Of a stretch of DNA of 64,000 nucleotides, positions 1 to 10,362 are shown piece by piece. A program made the position numbers and the translations under genes. Numbering within the stretch: the stretch's first letter is position 1; each line of letters starts with the position of its first letter. The notes below the pieces were generated by a model, which had not been told where the DNA came from, made no database searches, and saw only the letters and a program-made list of their open reading frames with translations. Origin of the DNA: Neoarius graeffei (lineage: Eukaryota; Chordata; Actinopteri; Siluriformes; Ariidae); assembly GCF_027579695.1 (NCBI RefSeq), contig NC_083571.1, forward strand, positions 73,016,279 to 73,080,278, in the 5' to 3' direction.

Positions 1-192
1 GGAACCCCAGCAGAAGCTTTTTGTATTCAAGCGTTTATTATAACCGTGTATTGGTTTTAAAGAATTCAAATTAAATGGCACAAGTTCTTGCATCTCTTCT
101 AATAAGACACCAAATCAGGACAATTTTAATCCTAGAAAAGCTTTAAATCTGTTTCTATTTATTTTTTTCTATAATGTGTTTTGTGAGAGCAG

Positions 193-258
193 ATCTCAGT
201 CAGCAGAAATCTGAACAGCAGAATCCTGAGGCAGTGAAAGAAAAACCACAACTTACAG
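193..258 (+). CDS. candidate internal exon, phase 1-1
   Basis: A 66-bp open segment lies between an AG acceptor (191-192) and a GTAAAT donor. It starts with two bases of a codon and ends with one, so it is a symmetric phase 1-1 exon. It would encode a polar Gln/Lys/Glu-rich linker (SQQKSEQQNPEAVKEKPQ). The same phase is seen in the candidate exons at 1,039, 18,358 and 18,603, so it may be a stalk exon of the B30.2 gene ending at 19,273. No family is recognisable and chance is possible. Confidence 0.25.
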
Positions 259-333
259 GTAAATATACATTAGTGTAGTTTAGTGGAGTCACAGCACAAC
301 AGTGCACCTCAGAATACTGATGTTTTCCCACCC

Positions 334-772
334 TAATTCCAAAAAAGTTGGGACACTGTAAAAAAATAAAACAGAATGTCATGATTTACAAATCCTTTTC
401 AATCTATATTCAGTTGAATCCCAGACTGTTGAGCAACTGAAGTAATGTATCAAACAAGAATGGGAAAGAATTTCATTTTCAAAACTTCAACAATTTGCAT
501 CCTCATTTCACAAACGCTTAGTGATGTTGTTAAAAGAAAAGGTGAAGTAACACAGTGGTAAACATGTCCCTGTACCAACTGTTTTGGAACTTGTTGCAGG
601 AATCAAATTCAGAATGAGTGTATATTTACAAAAAACAATAAAGTTTATCACTTTGAACATTAAATATCTTGTCTTTGTATTCAACTGAATATACTGTAGG
701 TTGAAACAGATTTTCTAAAACATTGCATTGGTTTTATTTACATTTTACACAGCGTCCCAACTTTTTTGGAAT
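334..772. mobile_element. MITE-like element with 'TTCCAAAAAAGTTGGGAC' inverted ends
   Basis: The left end (334-358) and right end (745-772) are inverted copies of TTCCAAAAAAGTTGGGAC. The interior is AT-rich and noncoding. A degraded copy of its right half occurs at 21,925-22,050. The superfamily is not determined. Confidence 0.6.
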
Positions 773-1038
773 CCGGGTCTATTTTTAATGTTTTGAAATT
801 TAGAAACTGGCAGATAACCCTGTATGTCTTGGTTTTTAGTTGAAATGTTCCAAATATCTATTTGTTTTAGAAATAAATTTACACAGCACACAGGTATCAA
901 CTTCATTATTTAACTTCAGTGTATTCGAACTTCTTAACTGCTCCTGTTTGCTGGCCCTCACGCCTACTTTTCATTAAACAGAACATCTGCTAACAATTTA
1001 ATACCAATACACTGATAGTCAGTTCTGTTGAAATCCAG

Positions 1039-1260
1039 AATCCAGAGGAGATCAGAGAGACTCCAGCTCCTTCGCTCCAGTGTGCTCCACTGCTTGTTCA
1101 GCCACTGAGGAACCAAATTCCACTGCCTCCATCTCAAATCCCAAACCTGCTGCCACCATGTCAGACAGCGAACCTTCTACCATCACCTCAAATCCTACAC
1201 CTGTCCAAGATGCAGTAGACAATTTAACCATAATGTTCACTGGGCTGGAATCAAATCCAG
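1039..1260 (+). CDS. candidate internal exon, Ser/Thr/Asn/Pro-rich, phase 1-1
   Basis: A 222-bp stretch is open between a CCAG acceptor and a CAG|GTAAAT donor. It begins with two codon bases and ends with one, the same phase as the other candidate exons of this + strand locus. The peptide is rich in Ser, Thr, Asn and Pro with several N-x-S/T sites, as in an extracellular stalk or disordered linker. No domain is recognised. It could belong to the B30.2 gene whose last exons are at 18.6-19.3 kb, with the transposon nest in the intervening intron. It could also be a chance ORF. Confidence 0.3.
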
Positions 1261-1319
1261 GTAAATGAGGTGTTCAGCTGATTCCTAAACCTCTGACACT
1301 GAAATATCAGAATATAATG

Positions 1320-1446
1320 CACTCAGAGAAAATGTACAACCCTTAAAGGTTCTCCAGTTGTTCCTCTGGAGGAACTGTTCAAGATTCTATTTCAAAATTA
1401 AGAATCCTTAAGGAACCTCTGAAGAATCCTTTTATTTCTAAGAGTG
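1320..1446. repeat. dispersed MITE-like repeat ('aaggttc' family)
   Basis: This AT-rich segment begins with ACTCAGAGAAAATG and ends with an inverted TTCTAAGAGTGTAG. It has internal 'aaggttc/gaacctc' motifs. Related pieces recur in abca1 introns near 24,168-24,245, 24,930-25,080 and 25,310-25,450. Confidence 0.4.
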
Positions 1447-1853
1447 TAGGTTGTATTCAGGTATTTAGTTAGGTTAGGTTTCTTTATTAGTCTCCACCAA
1501 GGAGAAATTTGTCTTAGAGACAGGGTGGTTGCAGCACCATAAAAAGACAAAAAAGACAAAACACCAAAAAAAAAGATAAAAGTAACGTGCAATACGTTAC
1601 CAGTGAGACATACAAAAGACAGGGATATATGTAAGGTACAGAGACATTGGATGTCCTAACCCACTGCCCCTGTCGCATCAAAACCATACCATCCCTCCCT
1701 CCAGCACTCCCACACCACTCCCATCACCCCCCACCCCACCCCACCCCACCCCATCCTCCAACCATAAACACATTCATACTATAATAAATATCTAAAATTA
1801 CATTCATTCCATAATTAAAAAAAAAAAATTATAAGAGCAAGGATACATTCATT

Positions 1854-2036
1854 GCGCCAGCTAAGGTCGCTGTCTATATGCACCCCCAGGTACTTAAAAG
1901 TGCTCACCTGATCAATGGCCTGGCCATGTATAGCCACTGTGCCCTGGCCACAGAGGGACCTTGGCCAGGACTCCCTGGAAGAAGAGATAATGTATCTCAA
2001 AGGGACATTCCTGGTAAAATAAAGGAGAAATAAAAT
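1854..2036. repeat. duplicated LINE thumb fragment joined to an L2-type 3' tail
   Basis: Positions 1,854-1,958 repeat 2,584-2,688 base for base (105 bp). This is part of the LINE reverse-transcriptase thumb, in the same orientation. It is followed directly by a + strand tail (CTCCCTGGAAGAAGAGATA... ending in repeated AATAAA) that looks like an L2-type LINE 3' end. The block sits within the 3' UTR of the larger LINE. Confidence 0.65.
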
Positions 2037-2115
2037 AAAAATTCATGCATACCCCCCACCCAACTAACACCCTCACAGTCATTACTTCATTTCATCACCA
2101 ACTGCGGTACAATCC

Positions 2116-3960
2116 CTAACTAAAGAGGTCCATTTTGTCCCACTCAATCCCATTCCTTCCCTGTTTATTCAGTAGTTTAATAGACTGGGGTATAAAGGAA
2201 TGTTTGTAACGATTGTGTTTACACAGAGGGAGTCTAAATCTCCTCCCAGAGTTCAAAAGGATATATTCTCCATTCAGTACATGATCACAATCTGATGCAA
2301 TGACATTCGCCTGTCTAATAGTGGCCTGCTCAAAGAGCTCCTGTGGATTAAGGGGGGGCGTCACCCCCATAATCCTGCCTGCAATTTTGACGAGGCTTGA
2401 GATTTCCGCCCTGTGCTTTACTGTTAAATTGCCAAACCAGCAGGTAATGCCATAACGAAGAACAGACTCAATTGTAGCTCTGTAGAAAATTAACATTATG
2501 TTTTTACATACTCCAAAGGCTCTGAGTCTGCACAGAAAATGAAGACGCTGGTGGATTCTAGTACAAACATTAGTCACCTGGGTGCGCCAGCTAAGGTCGC
2601 TGTCTATATGCACCCCCAGGTACTTAAAAGTGCTCACCTGATCAATGGCCTGGCCATGTATAGCCACTGTGCCCTGGCCACAGAGGGATTTGGGATCTAG
2701 CACCATCTCTACTGTCTTTTTTGTGTTAATATGTAAGAAATGTGAATCACACCACTTAACAAACTTATCTACTGCTGTTTGGTGAATGTTCAAATCACCA
2801 TGTTTAGTGAGGAGGCTAAGAATAACAGTGTCATCTGAGAATTTAACAATATACTGATTTGGCCCAGGACTCACACAATCATTGGTGTACAAGGTGAACA
2901 AAAAAGGTGAGCTGACGCAACCCTGGGGCGCGCCAATACTGCATGATGTCATATCAGACAACGTAGAATTAAACTTAGGCCACAACAGGTCATTTGATAA
3001 GAAAGAATAATACCACCTAATTAAAAACGGATTTACATTCAGCTGATTTAACTTTTCAAGAAGAATGTGTGGCTGGATAAGATTAAAAGCGGAACTAAAA
3101 TCAACAAAAAGAAGTCTGGCATATCCAGCGGGATTTTCAAGACGTTTAAGCACCAGGTGCATTATTGTTGCTATAGCATCGCCTGTGCTGCGATTCTCGG
3201 TGTAGGCAAACTGATCTTTATCAAGAGCAGGTTGCACATCTATGCGAAGTTTCCCTATCATTATTTTCTCAAATAATTTAAAAACATTTGAGGTGATGGC
3301 CACGGGCCGGTAGTCATTATCCTCTTGAGGACTAGCCTTTTTAGGAATAGGTAAAATAACGGAAGTCCTCCATAGCTTTGGTATCCTATAGGAGTCAATA
3401 GATAACTGAAATAGTTTTTGCCAAGCTGGAGATAATTCGTCCGCAAAAGACTCCAGAATAAAGGCAGACAAGCCATCTGGCCCTGTAACCTTCTTAGTAT
3501 TAATACATTTAAACATCATAACTACCGTTTCCAGCTGAATTTCAATCCTATGCACATTGAGGTCACACACCACATTTTTCAAAACATCGGCACATTCTGC
3601 ACTATTGTCCACATTAAAACGCATATAAAAATTATTCAGTTCGTTTGCCCTAGCCCTTTCATTGAGAGCAAACAAGGGCTTCCTTTTTACAGTCATATTT
3701 GTCATTTGTCTGATCGAGTCCCACAACTTCTTTGCATTGCATTCCGCCAAGTCTTGTTCTGCGCGCTCCTTGTGTTGCCGCCGCGCTATTCTTATGTGAA
3801 AGTTCAAATCCTTTTGGGCCACTCGAATTGCAACCTTGTCCCCCACCTTAAAAGCAGCTTTCTTTCTTTTGATACACTGGTTAATGTCATTTGTTAAAAT
3901 ACGGTTTGTTGTTGGGATACCGTTTAACAGTTTTGGACGGTATGACAGCATCAATACAAA
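2116..3960 (-). pseudogene. LINE reverse transcriptase, 5'-truncated by Ty3 insertion
   Basis: A long minus-strand reading frame carries the reverse-transcriptase domain of a non-LTR retrotransposon. Visible motifs are GPDGLS (palm start), NDYRPVAITS, LLFVDFSSAFN (catalytic Asp), IGAPQGCVSSPFLFTLYTND, and FSDDT in place of the usual YADD, followed by a thumb with FKYLGVHID. The open frame runs on into the LTR as far as 4,089, but that part is LTR sequence and not LINE protein. Just inside the junction the LINE frame is also shifted near 3,890-3,930, so the copy was probably already dead. It normally copies LINE RNA at nicked target DNA. Confidence 0.85.
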
Positions 3961-4789
3961 TGTAGCCTGTGGAATTAGTACCACACAGGACACAGTTCTT
4001 CTGGGGTTTTCAGTAAGTTTTATTTTCAAGCATAGGTGCAAAATAACTAGACTACAACACGTCTTGGGCCGCATCCATTCTTCACTCACGGCTGTAGACT
4101 GTAGCTAAAGAGTTCAAACTTATATACAAACAATACGGCAGTAGGCTTGCCTACAAAACAAAATAAAAGAACAGAAAAGATCATAAACAACCACAACCCA
4201 TTTTGCTAGCATTTACAAATTAACAACTGATATTTTCTTTACTTACAGGTTTCGTTATCCTAACAGGTACAGCCCACGTTGCTGGAGGAATCTTCACACA
4301 TCACGAACAATCTTGAAACATCGCAGTTTATACAGTCTCTAATAACTTGTTGATCTCATATCCCAAACATCATGTTACACATCTTCAGTTTTGATGAGGA
4401 CTTGTGTAACAAGCAACTTATAATATAAGAAAAACATACTTATAGTGCAATTTCGTTGAAACACATTTCAGTACAGCGCATTCTGGTCAAAAACTAATGC
4501 CGCTTTTCCACTACAAACGCGGCTGAGTCGAGCTGAGTCGAGCTGAGCAGGGCTGTTGGAGTTGCATTTCGACTACAACCGCGCTGAACCGTGCTGGCTG
4601 GAAGTGGGTGGACACATTGGGTGGAGTTAGCGAAAGTGGGTGGATGTCACGTGATGTCGTTAAGCAGCGCAAACAGTGACATCAGTGACAGTGGCGGAAC
4701 AAGTCAGAGCCGGGCCGGGGGCGGGGCAAATGACCGGGCCCTTTATTAAAGCTTATCATAACATCATTTTAGGCTACAAAATGTCCGCA

Positions 4790-5204
4790 ACTGCGTTGTT
4801 TACCAATTTCAACACTACCAGGTGCAACTATGTTATTTAGTACATCAAGTCCTTCAAACGAACATGTAACTCAGAAACAAAAAACATTAGGATACTGTAC
4901 ATGGCTCATAATAAAACATCAATAGCCTATACTGCGCACATTATTTGAAGGGCATACGAATGAGCGCTCAGAGGTTGCAACGGTGACAGGAAGAGTCAGA
5001 AATAAAAGGAGGGCGGTGCAAACCTCACTGAATGCACTGTGTTTACCAATTTCAACACTACGGGGTGCAACTATGTTATTTTGTACATTAAGTCCTTCAA
5101 ACGAACATGTAACTCAAACAAAAAAACATTCGGCGACATACTGTACATGGCTCATAATAAAACATCAATAGCCTACTGCGCGCATTATTTGAAGGGCATA
5201 CGAC
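4790..5204. repeat. tandem duplication inside the Harbinger element
   Basis: A segment of about 165 bp (from about 4,792 to 4,962, starting at TTTACCAATTTCAACACTAC) is repeated with a few changes from about 5,040 to 5,204, a period of about 248 bp. Confidence 0.7.
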
Positions 5205-5304
5205 GAGCCTTGCGCTCCGCGAACTCGTCCACGATGCTCTGTATGTCACTGATTCAGTGATCTTTTAAGCAGTAGTCTCACGACCCGAATAGTAAACAAT
5301 AAAC

Positions 5305-5433
5305 ATGGAGGACATGGAGTCGTTAGTGTTGCTGGTCTTGGTGCTGTGGCTTGTTGTCACCGACAACGCCAACAGATACTGGCAAGAGCGTATAGATGAG
5401 GCGAGGCGCATAAGGCTTCAGAAATTCTCGTAA
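5305..5433 (+). CDS. short ORF in Harbinger element, possible first-exon relic of its transposase
   Basis: This is a 42-residue ORF with a Leu/Val-rich start (MEDMESLVLLVLVLWLVV) and an Arg-rich end (RYWQERIDEARRIRLQ). It begins about 15 bp after a CGAATAGTAAACAATAA context inside the element. The start resembles N-termini of fish Harbinger-type nucleases in general character only. It may be a leftover first exon of the autonomous parent. Confidence 0.35.
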   Translation: MEDMESLVLLVLVLWLVVTDNANRYWQERIDEARRIRLQKFS

Positions 5434-5953
5434 TTCGTAATTATTCTTCTTCCGGGTTTACGGTGTTTACAGATCCCAGCGCGCTCACGGGGCGTGTGTG
5501 GGCATGTGAGGACACGCCTCCTCACCAATCAGTGCACAGGGGAGTGTCTGCTCACGCCCCCAACCTCACTCGGCACGGCTTGGCTCGCTTCAGCCCCACT
5601 CCAAAACGGTGCGAGTTTTAGGGGCTAAGCAGGGCTGAAACGAGCTGAGTCGTGCTGGTTTTTGGTAGTCGAAACGCGAGCCGTGTCGGGCTGAAGTGAG
5701 CTGAAGCGAGCTGAAGTGAGCTGAAAAAGGGTAGTGGAAAAGGGCCATAAGTACGGCAAGCAAAACCGCTCAAACTTCATTCCAAACTCCATGTACATTT
5801 CAACCTCATCAAATAAAATGGTCAAATACTGCCACCTACAGGATACCCTCCCACAATTCTCTCTGGACATTGATACACTTCGAATTTGGCATTCATCACA
5901 CTGTAACCATACACATACATATTTATAAATTTATCTATTACCACCTGGTTACA

Positions 5954-5964
5954 TTCTCCCCTGC
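5954..5964 (-). promoter_or_regulatory. polypurine tract of the Ty3 element
   Basis: On the minus strand, GCAGGGGAGAA lies immediately before the 3' LTR. This is the expected site and composition of the plus-strand DNA primer of an LTR retrotransposon. Confidence 0.65.
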
Positions 5965-6048
5965 ATATGTCAGCGTCCTCGATGACTTAATTGGTCTATT
6001 AAGAACTCATTACCCCCAGTCATATTTCTGACAAACTTCACTTACAGT

Positions 6049-7998
6049 TCACACAGCCTGTGAAACCATCTTTTTGCTCACTGTTACTGCATTACAAGCT
6101 GACCTGGGAAGATGAAAAGGATTGCTATGTATCCCAGCTGTGGTTCTTGAACTCCGCTTAAGAGGAGGTAAGTTAGATCTCAGATCCGAGGCATTTGGCA
6201 CTTCTACCCCCGCTTCGGAGGGTTCACCCTCCACCTCACCAGTGATTGGTGAAGAGTCGTGATCTTGTTCTAATCCAGAGGCTACAGCATTTTCATTGCT
6301 TTCAATCTCTACTGATGCACTGTACTCATCAGAGGTAAGTGGGCTAGCTACTTCTTCAAGCACCACAAAATCAGGTTCATGACAGTCATCAGACATACAT
6401 TCCTCCATAATCACAGGCATATCCCCATTAGAATCAAGCACTTCCTCTGTGTTTTGTCTGGACACGGGCAAATCACATGGTCTCAACTCTGTTCTATGTA
6501 CCCTTTTTGTGGGACCTCCCTCTACAGGCTCGACAGTATGCGTAGTACCCTGAATACCCACTACCTTATACACAACAGGACTCCAGGCATCCTGGATTTT
6601 GTTCCTCCCTAAAGGATGATGACGGAGGTAGACAGTTTGACCTAAAACCACCTTGGGGCAAAAGACTCTCTCATTCAGCAAGGATATTCTTTCATTGGCT
6701 TTCTGCTCTGAATACTCTCTCGCTCTTTCATGGGCCTGTCTTAGTCTCTCCTGATGCACAGACAACCAGTCTACTTTCCTGTCTTCCGAGGCCGTGTCCT
6801 GACCCAGTAAGGCATCCACAGGTAATCTGGGTTGTACACCAAACAGTAGAAAATGTGGTGAGTACCCCGTAGTGGAATGAGGGGTCACATTATATGCATA
6901 AATCAATTCAGGGAGATGTTCAGTCCATCGTCTTTTTTTCTCAGGGGGCAGAGTACGTAAAAGGTCATGCAATGTTCTATTGTACCTCTCACATTGTGCA
7001 TTACCCTGAGGTCTATATGGGGTGGTACGGGTCTTTTTCACACCATAGAGCTTGCACAATTCAGCAATGACTTCGCTCTCAAAATTTCTGCCTTGATCTG
7101 AGTGTAACCTCTCAGGCACTCCATATTTCATGAACCATTCCTTCAATAAAATCTTAGCAGTAGTGTCAGCTTTCTGGTCCCTAGTAGGATAGGCCTGTGT
7201 AAATTTGGTGAAAACATCCGTGACAACTAAGACATTCTCACAGCCATCAGACGCTTTTTCTAACAGTGTAAAGTCCACTGCTATTACTTCAAGAGGTCTA
7301 GATGCCAAAAAGGCTTTAACGGGCACCCGAATTTTTGGCTGAGGCATCTTGGTAAGTATACAGCGTTCACACTTTTTCACCCAGCTGTCTACATCTTCAT
7401 ACATTCCAATCCAAAAACACCTCTGTTTCAGAAGGCTAACCGTACGTTCAATCCCTTGATGACCCATACTGTCATGAACACTGCCTAGGACCTGTTCTCT
7501 GAGGCATACAGGTAGGAGTAGTTGCCAACACTCACCATGTCTGGGGTCATGTACTACCCGATACAACAACCCATCTTTAACCTTAATCAGATTCCACTGC
7601 TTAAGGAGACGCTTAACAGGGCTTGTTAAGCTCAACCTTTCTCTGTAGCTGGGTTTCTTTTGCCTATCCCAGAACTGCTTAAACTCCTTCAATATTGCGT
7701 CATTGCTCTGAAACTCCACTAGTTGGTGCTTGGTGTACCCTGGTAGTGTAGGTGTATTGCCTTGTGGGTCATTACCTTCCACCATCCCAGACTCAAGTGC
7801 ACGGATTTGTCGAACCCTGCAACAATGTACACCAGCCTTCACCAGGTCAGGGCTCAATGCAGTCCCCCTATTCATTAGGTTACAGACAGCAAGACAGTCA
7901 TCAAACTCAGAATCACCATTCGGCTCAGGCTCCCCTGCAAACTCCTGCCTAGACAAAGCATCAGCAGCAGCATTACTAGAACCAGGGCGATACTTCAC
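6049..7998 (-). CDS. pol: Ty3 pol, 3' part: end of RNase H and integrase
   Basis: About 649 residues in the same reading frame as the pol part upstream, separated from it by one in-frame TGA at 8,029-8,031. It carries an HHCC zinc-binding region (H..GHQGIERT...C..C), then an integrase core with an Asp in AVDFTLLE, an Asp in LHSDQGRNFES and a Glu in NAQCERYNRTLH, which is the DDE triad. It ends in a long acidic tail. Integrase joins the retrotransposon cDNA to host DNA. No chromodomain is visible after the core. The annotated Met is not a true start, because the segment would be translated only as part of Gag-Pol. Confidence 0.9.
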   Translation of the reverse strand: MKYRPGSSNAAADALSRQEFAGEPEPNGDSEFDDCLAVCNLMNRGTALSPDLVKAGVHCCRVRQIRALESGMVEGNDPQGNTPTLPGYTKHQLVEFQSNDAILKEFKQFWDRQKKPSYRERLSLTSPVKRLLKQWNLIKVKDGLLYRVVHDPRHGECWQLLLPVCLREQVLGSVHDSMGHQGIERTVSLLKQRCFWIGMYEDVDSWVKKCERCILTKMPQPKIRVPVKAFLASRPLEVIAVDFTLLEKASDGCENVLVVTDVFTKFTQAYPTRDQKADTTAKILLKEWFMKYGVPERLHSDQGRNFESEVIAELCKLYGVKKTRTTPYRPQGNAQCERYNRTLHDLLRTLPPEKKRRWTEHLPELIYAYNVTPHSTTGYSPHFLLFGVQPRLPVDALLGQDTASEDRKVDWLSVHQERLRQAHERAREYSEQKANERISLLNERVFCPKVVLGQTVYLRHHPLGRNKIQDAWSPVVYKVVGIQGTTHTVEPVEGGPTKRVHRTELRPCDLPVSRQNTEEVLDSNGDMPVIMEECMSDDCHEPDFVVLEEVASPLTSDEYSASVEIESNENAVASGLEQDHDSSPITGEVEGEPSEAGVEVPNASDLRSNLPPLKRSSRTTAGIHSNPFHLPRSACNAVTVSKKMVSQAV

Positions 7999-8028
7999 TT
8001 CGAAATCAAATACAGATAACTGCCCAAC

Positions 8029-10362
8029 TCACCTCTGTTCGACTGCACCTAATTTCGCAGATTTCAGATAACACAATGGGTTATTGTCAGTCAGAACTAC
8101 AAATTTGGATCCCAATAAGTAACTTCTGAATTTTTCAGTTACCGCCCACTTTAATGCCAGTAATTCTAACTTCAGGCTACTGTAGTTACGGTCATTCTTT
8201 TCTGCACTACGCAGTCTCCTACTTGCATAGGCTATTACACGCTTGTGGCCCTCTTGTTGCTGGTACAAAACAGCACCCAAACCCTGCTGGCTGGCATCTG
8301 TCTCAACGATGAAAGGGAGTGTGAAATCGGCAAAGCCTAGAATGGGAGCAATGGTCAGTTTTTCTTTAAGGCTTTCAAATGCACTCTGGCACTCCGTAGT
8401 CCAGAGTGAGTTAAACTTAAGCGACCGTTTAGGCTTTCCCTCATATAAGCAGCTATTTACAAGATCGTGTAGGGGTCCAGCCAGTTTAGAAAATCCCTGT
8501 ATAAACTTCCTGTAATAACTACAGAATCCTAGGAAAGACCTCAATTGCTTTACTGATGTGGGGATTGGCCACTCTGTCACAGCAGCTACTTTATTAGGGT
8601 CAGGGCCTACGCCATTAGCCGACACCTGATGTCCTAGGAACTGAACTTTCTCTTGCAGGAAGTTACATTTCTCAAGCTTCACTTTTAACCCCGTTTCTGT
8701 TAAGCGGGACAAAACAGTCTCCAACCTGCTGATATGATCCTCAAAGTTCCCTGAAAACAATAAAATGTCGTCCAGATACACTAGCATGACCTGAAAGATG
8801 AGATCACTCATGGTAGCTTGCATTAGGCGTTGAAAGGTGGCAGGCCCGTTACAAACCCCAAATGGCATTCTAAGGTATTCAAAAAGCCCGAAAGGTGTAG
8901 TGAATGCGGTCTTGGGTCTGTCCCTTTCACTCATGGCCACTTGATGGTACCCACTTGCCAAATCGATGGTCGAGAAGAATTTCGCCCCCCTTAAAGCATC
9001 AAAGCTCTCATCTATCCGTGGTAGTGGAAATGCATCTCGCCTAGTCTTTGCGTTTAGTTTCCTGTAATCAACACATAACCTTAAGCTACCATCAGACTTG
9101 CGAACTACCACAATGGGTGATGCATATGCACTTGTGCTTTCCTGGATTACTCCCTTCTTTAACAGTTGGGCTATGTGCTCCCTAACCTCTTTGTACTGGG
9201 TTGGCGGAATCCTACGATAGGGTTGTGCCACAGGAACCGAGTCAGTCAAGTGGATCTCATGTTGGACTTTATCAGTATAACCTAGGTCATCCTCATCGGA
9301 TGCAAAGACAGCGGAGTATTTCTCTAGAAGACTGCTCAGCCTGGCTTTCTGTTCTGGTGTACCCCCAATGTTAAGCCGATCTACAATGGGCACCTTACTG
9401 GTAGGCTGAACATTGCTGTCAATGCTAACTTGCTCAAGATCTGCTGAGATGCGGTGAAATCTGACTTCACAGGACTTGTCTGCATTTACTACATCTGCAG
9501 GTGTCAGTAGACCTACCCTAGTTCTAGGACGGAGCCAAATGTCCTCTGGTGATGTGTTTATTACTTGCACTGGAAATTCCTGCTTCCCCATAGGGACAAG
9601 AGTTGGCACTACTAAGAGTCCTCCTGGTAAGGGGGTACTAACAGGCTCCAGCAAGAGGGCTTTCCCTTCACCCCCATTTTTTCTTCCTCTGGCCATTATG
9701 GTAGCAACTGATAATGCTGGGACATGAGCAAGATCCTCTCCAGAAACACAAGCAAAGGAAGACTGATGCACAACATCCACTGACTGTACTTTCTGAAAAG
9801 CTTCTCTCCAGTCAGAGTCTAGATGGCCATTGAGTGTGGTGTCAAACTCTGCATGAACGATCTGCCTGCACCTACTGATAATGTTCATTCCAATTAACCC
9901 AGGTACCGTGGAGGAGTTGGGCGAATCTTTAACGATCAAAAATCCACAATCTGGTAACACCATGCCCATAGTTTCAAGATCTAATTCAAGGTACCCTAGA
10001 TAGGGGATGTCAAGCCTGTTTGCAGCCGTTAGCTTTAACCACCCAGATGTTGAAAGCATGTGTTGGTTGTGTTCTGACAAACTGTCCCGGAAGAAACTCT
10101 CGGCTATAGTACTAACCTGGCTGCCAGTATCCAGTAGACATGAGGTGTTAACCCCCTTTATCCTTATTTCAACTACAGGACATTTCCCCACCGCCCGATG
10201 AAGTAATCTTTCTTGACTTGTCCTGTCAGATGAGCCAATAACCTCCCCTCGCATTGCATGGCTCTCAGCAACCGAGGGAGTCAGTTTTCCTGGTGCGGAA
10301 CTTGGGGCTGCCCAGCAAGCCTCTGGGTGCATGTTTTTGCTAGATGCCCTACTCCATTGCAC
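8029..10362 (-). CDS. pol: Ty3 pol, 5' part: protease, reverse transcriptase, RNase H (broken)
   Basis: About 777 residues. The retropepsin motif LLDTGSQ is near residue 76, RT motifs DGSLRLCVDYRKLN, FSTIDLASGY, PFGLFEYLRMPFG and YLDDILLFS follow, and the RNase H start ETDASQQGLGAVL is near residue 690. The frame overlaps the end of gag by 82 nt and lies in the -1 frame relative to it, which suggests -1 frameshifting for Gag-Pol synthesis. A TGA stop cuts the RNase H domain and separates it from the integrase part. This stop should block integrase production from this copy. Confidence 0.92.
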   Translation of the reverse strand: MQWSRASSKNMHPEACWAAPSSAPGKLTPSVAESHAMRGEVIGSSDRTSQERLLHRAVGKCPVVEIRIKGVNTSCLLDTGSQVSTIAESFFRDSLSEHNQHMLSTSGWLKLTAANRLDIPYLGYLELDLETMGMVLPDCGFLIVKDSPNSSTVPGLIGMNIISRCRQIVHAEFDTTLNGHLDSDWREAFQKVQSVDVVHQSSFACVSGEDLAHVPALSVATIMARGRKNGGEGKALLLEPVSTPLPGGLLVVPTLVPMGKQEFPVQVINTSPEDIWLRPRTRVGLLTPADVVNADKSCEVRFHRISADLEQVSIDSNVQPTSKVPIVDRLNIGGTPEQKARLSSLLEKYSAVFASDEDDLGYTDKVQHEIHLTDSVPVAQPYRRIPPTQYKEVREHIAQLLKKGVIQESTSAYASPIVVVRKSDGSLRLCVDYRKLNAKTRRDAFPLPRIDESFDALRGAKFFSTIDLASGYHQVAMSERDRPKTAFTTPFGLFEYLRMPFGVCNGPATFQRLMQATMSDLIFQVMLVYLDDILLFSGNFEDHISRLETVLSRLTETGLKVKLEKCNFLQEKVQFLGHQVSANGVGPDPNKVAAVTEWPIPTSVKQLRSFLGFCSYYRKFIQGFSKLAGPLHDLVNSCLYEGKPKRSLKFNSLWTTECQSAFESLKEKLTIAPILGFADFTLPFIVETDASQQGLGAVLYQQQEGHKRVIAYASRRLRSAEKNDRNYSSLKLELLALKWAVTEKFRSYLLGSKFVVLTDNNPLCYLKSAKLGAVEQR

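Larger units (their letters stand above)
4498..5747 (+). mobile_element. PIF/Harbinger-type DNA transposon (non-autonomous) inside the LTR
   Basis: The ends are inverted: TGCCGCTTTTCCACTACA at the left and, reversed, TGGCCCTTTTCCACTACC at the right. Both are followed by repeated GAGCTGAGTCGAGC-type subterminal motifs. It is flanked by TAA on both sides (4,495-4,497 and 5,748-5,750). The sister LTR has a single TAA at the same point, so it shows the empty site. TAA fits the TWA target of PIF/Harbinger. The 1.25-kb interior holds a tandem duplication and one short ORF but no full transposase. Confidence 0.87.
3961..5953 (-). repeat. 3' LTR of the Ty3 element (interrupted)
   Basis: On the minus strand this is the downstream LTR. 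It matches 11,713-12,453 almost exactly, except that a Harbinger element (4,498-5,747) and its TAA duplicate interrupt it. The small differences from the other LTR include single-base changes near 4,158, 4,413, 4,424 and 5,755. Confidence 0.93.

Noticed and set aside
3961..4089. N-terminal end of the long LINE ORF
   Set aside because: This part is LTR sequence of the Ty3 element that happens to stay open. It is not LINE protein.
5954..6048. Envelope gene in the Ty3 element
   Set aside because: Only about 95 bp lies between pol and the 3' LTR, so there is no room for one.
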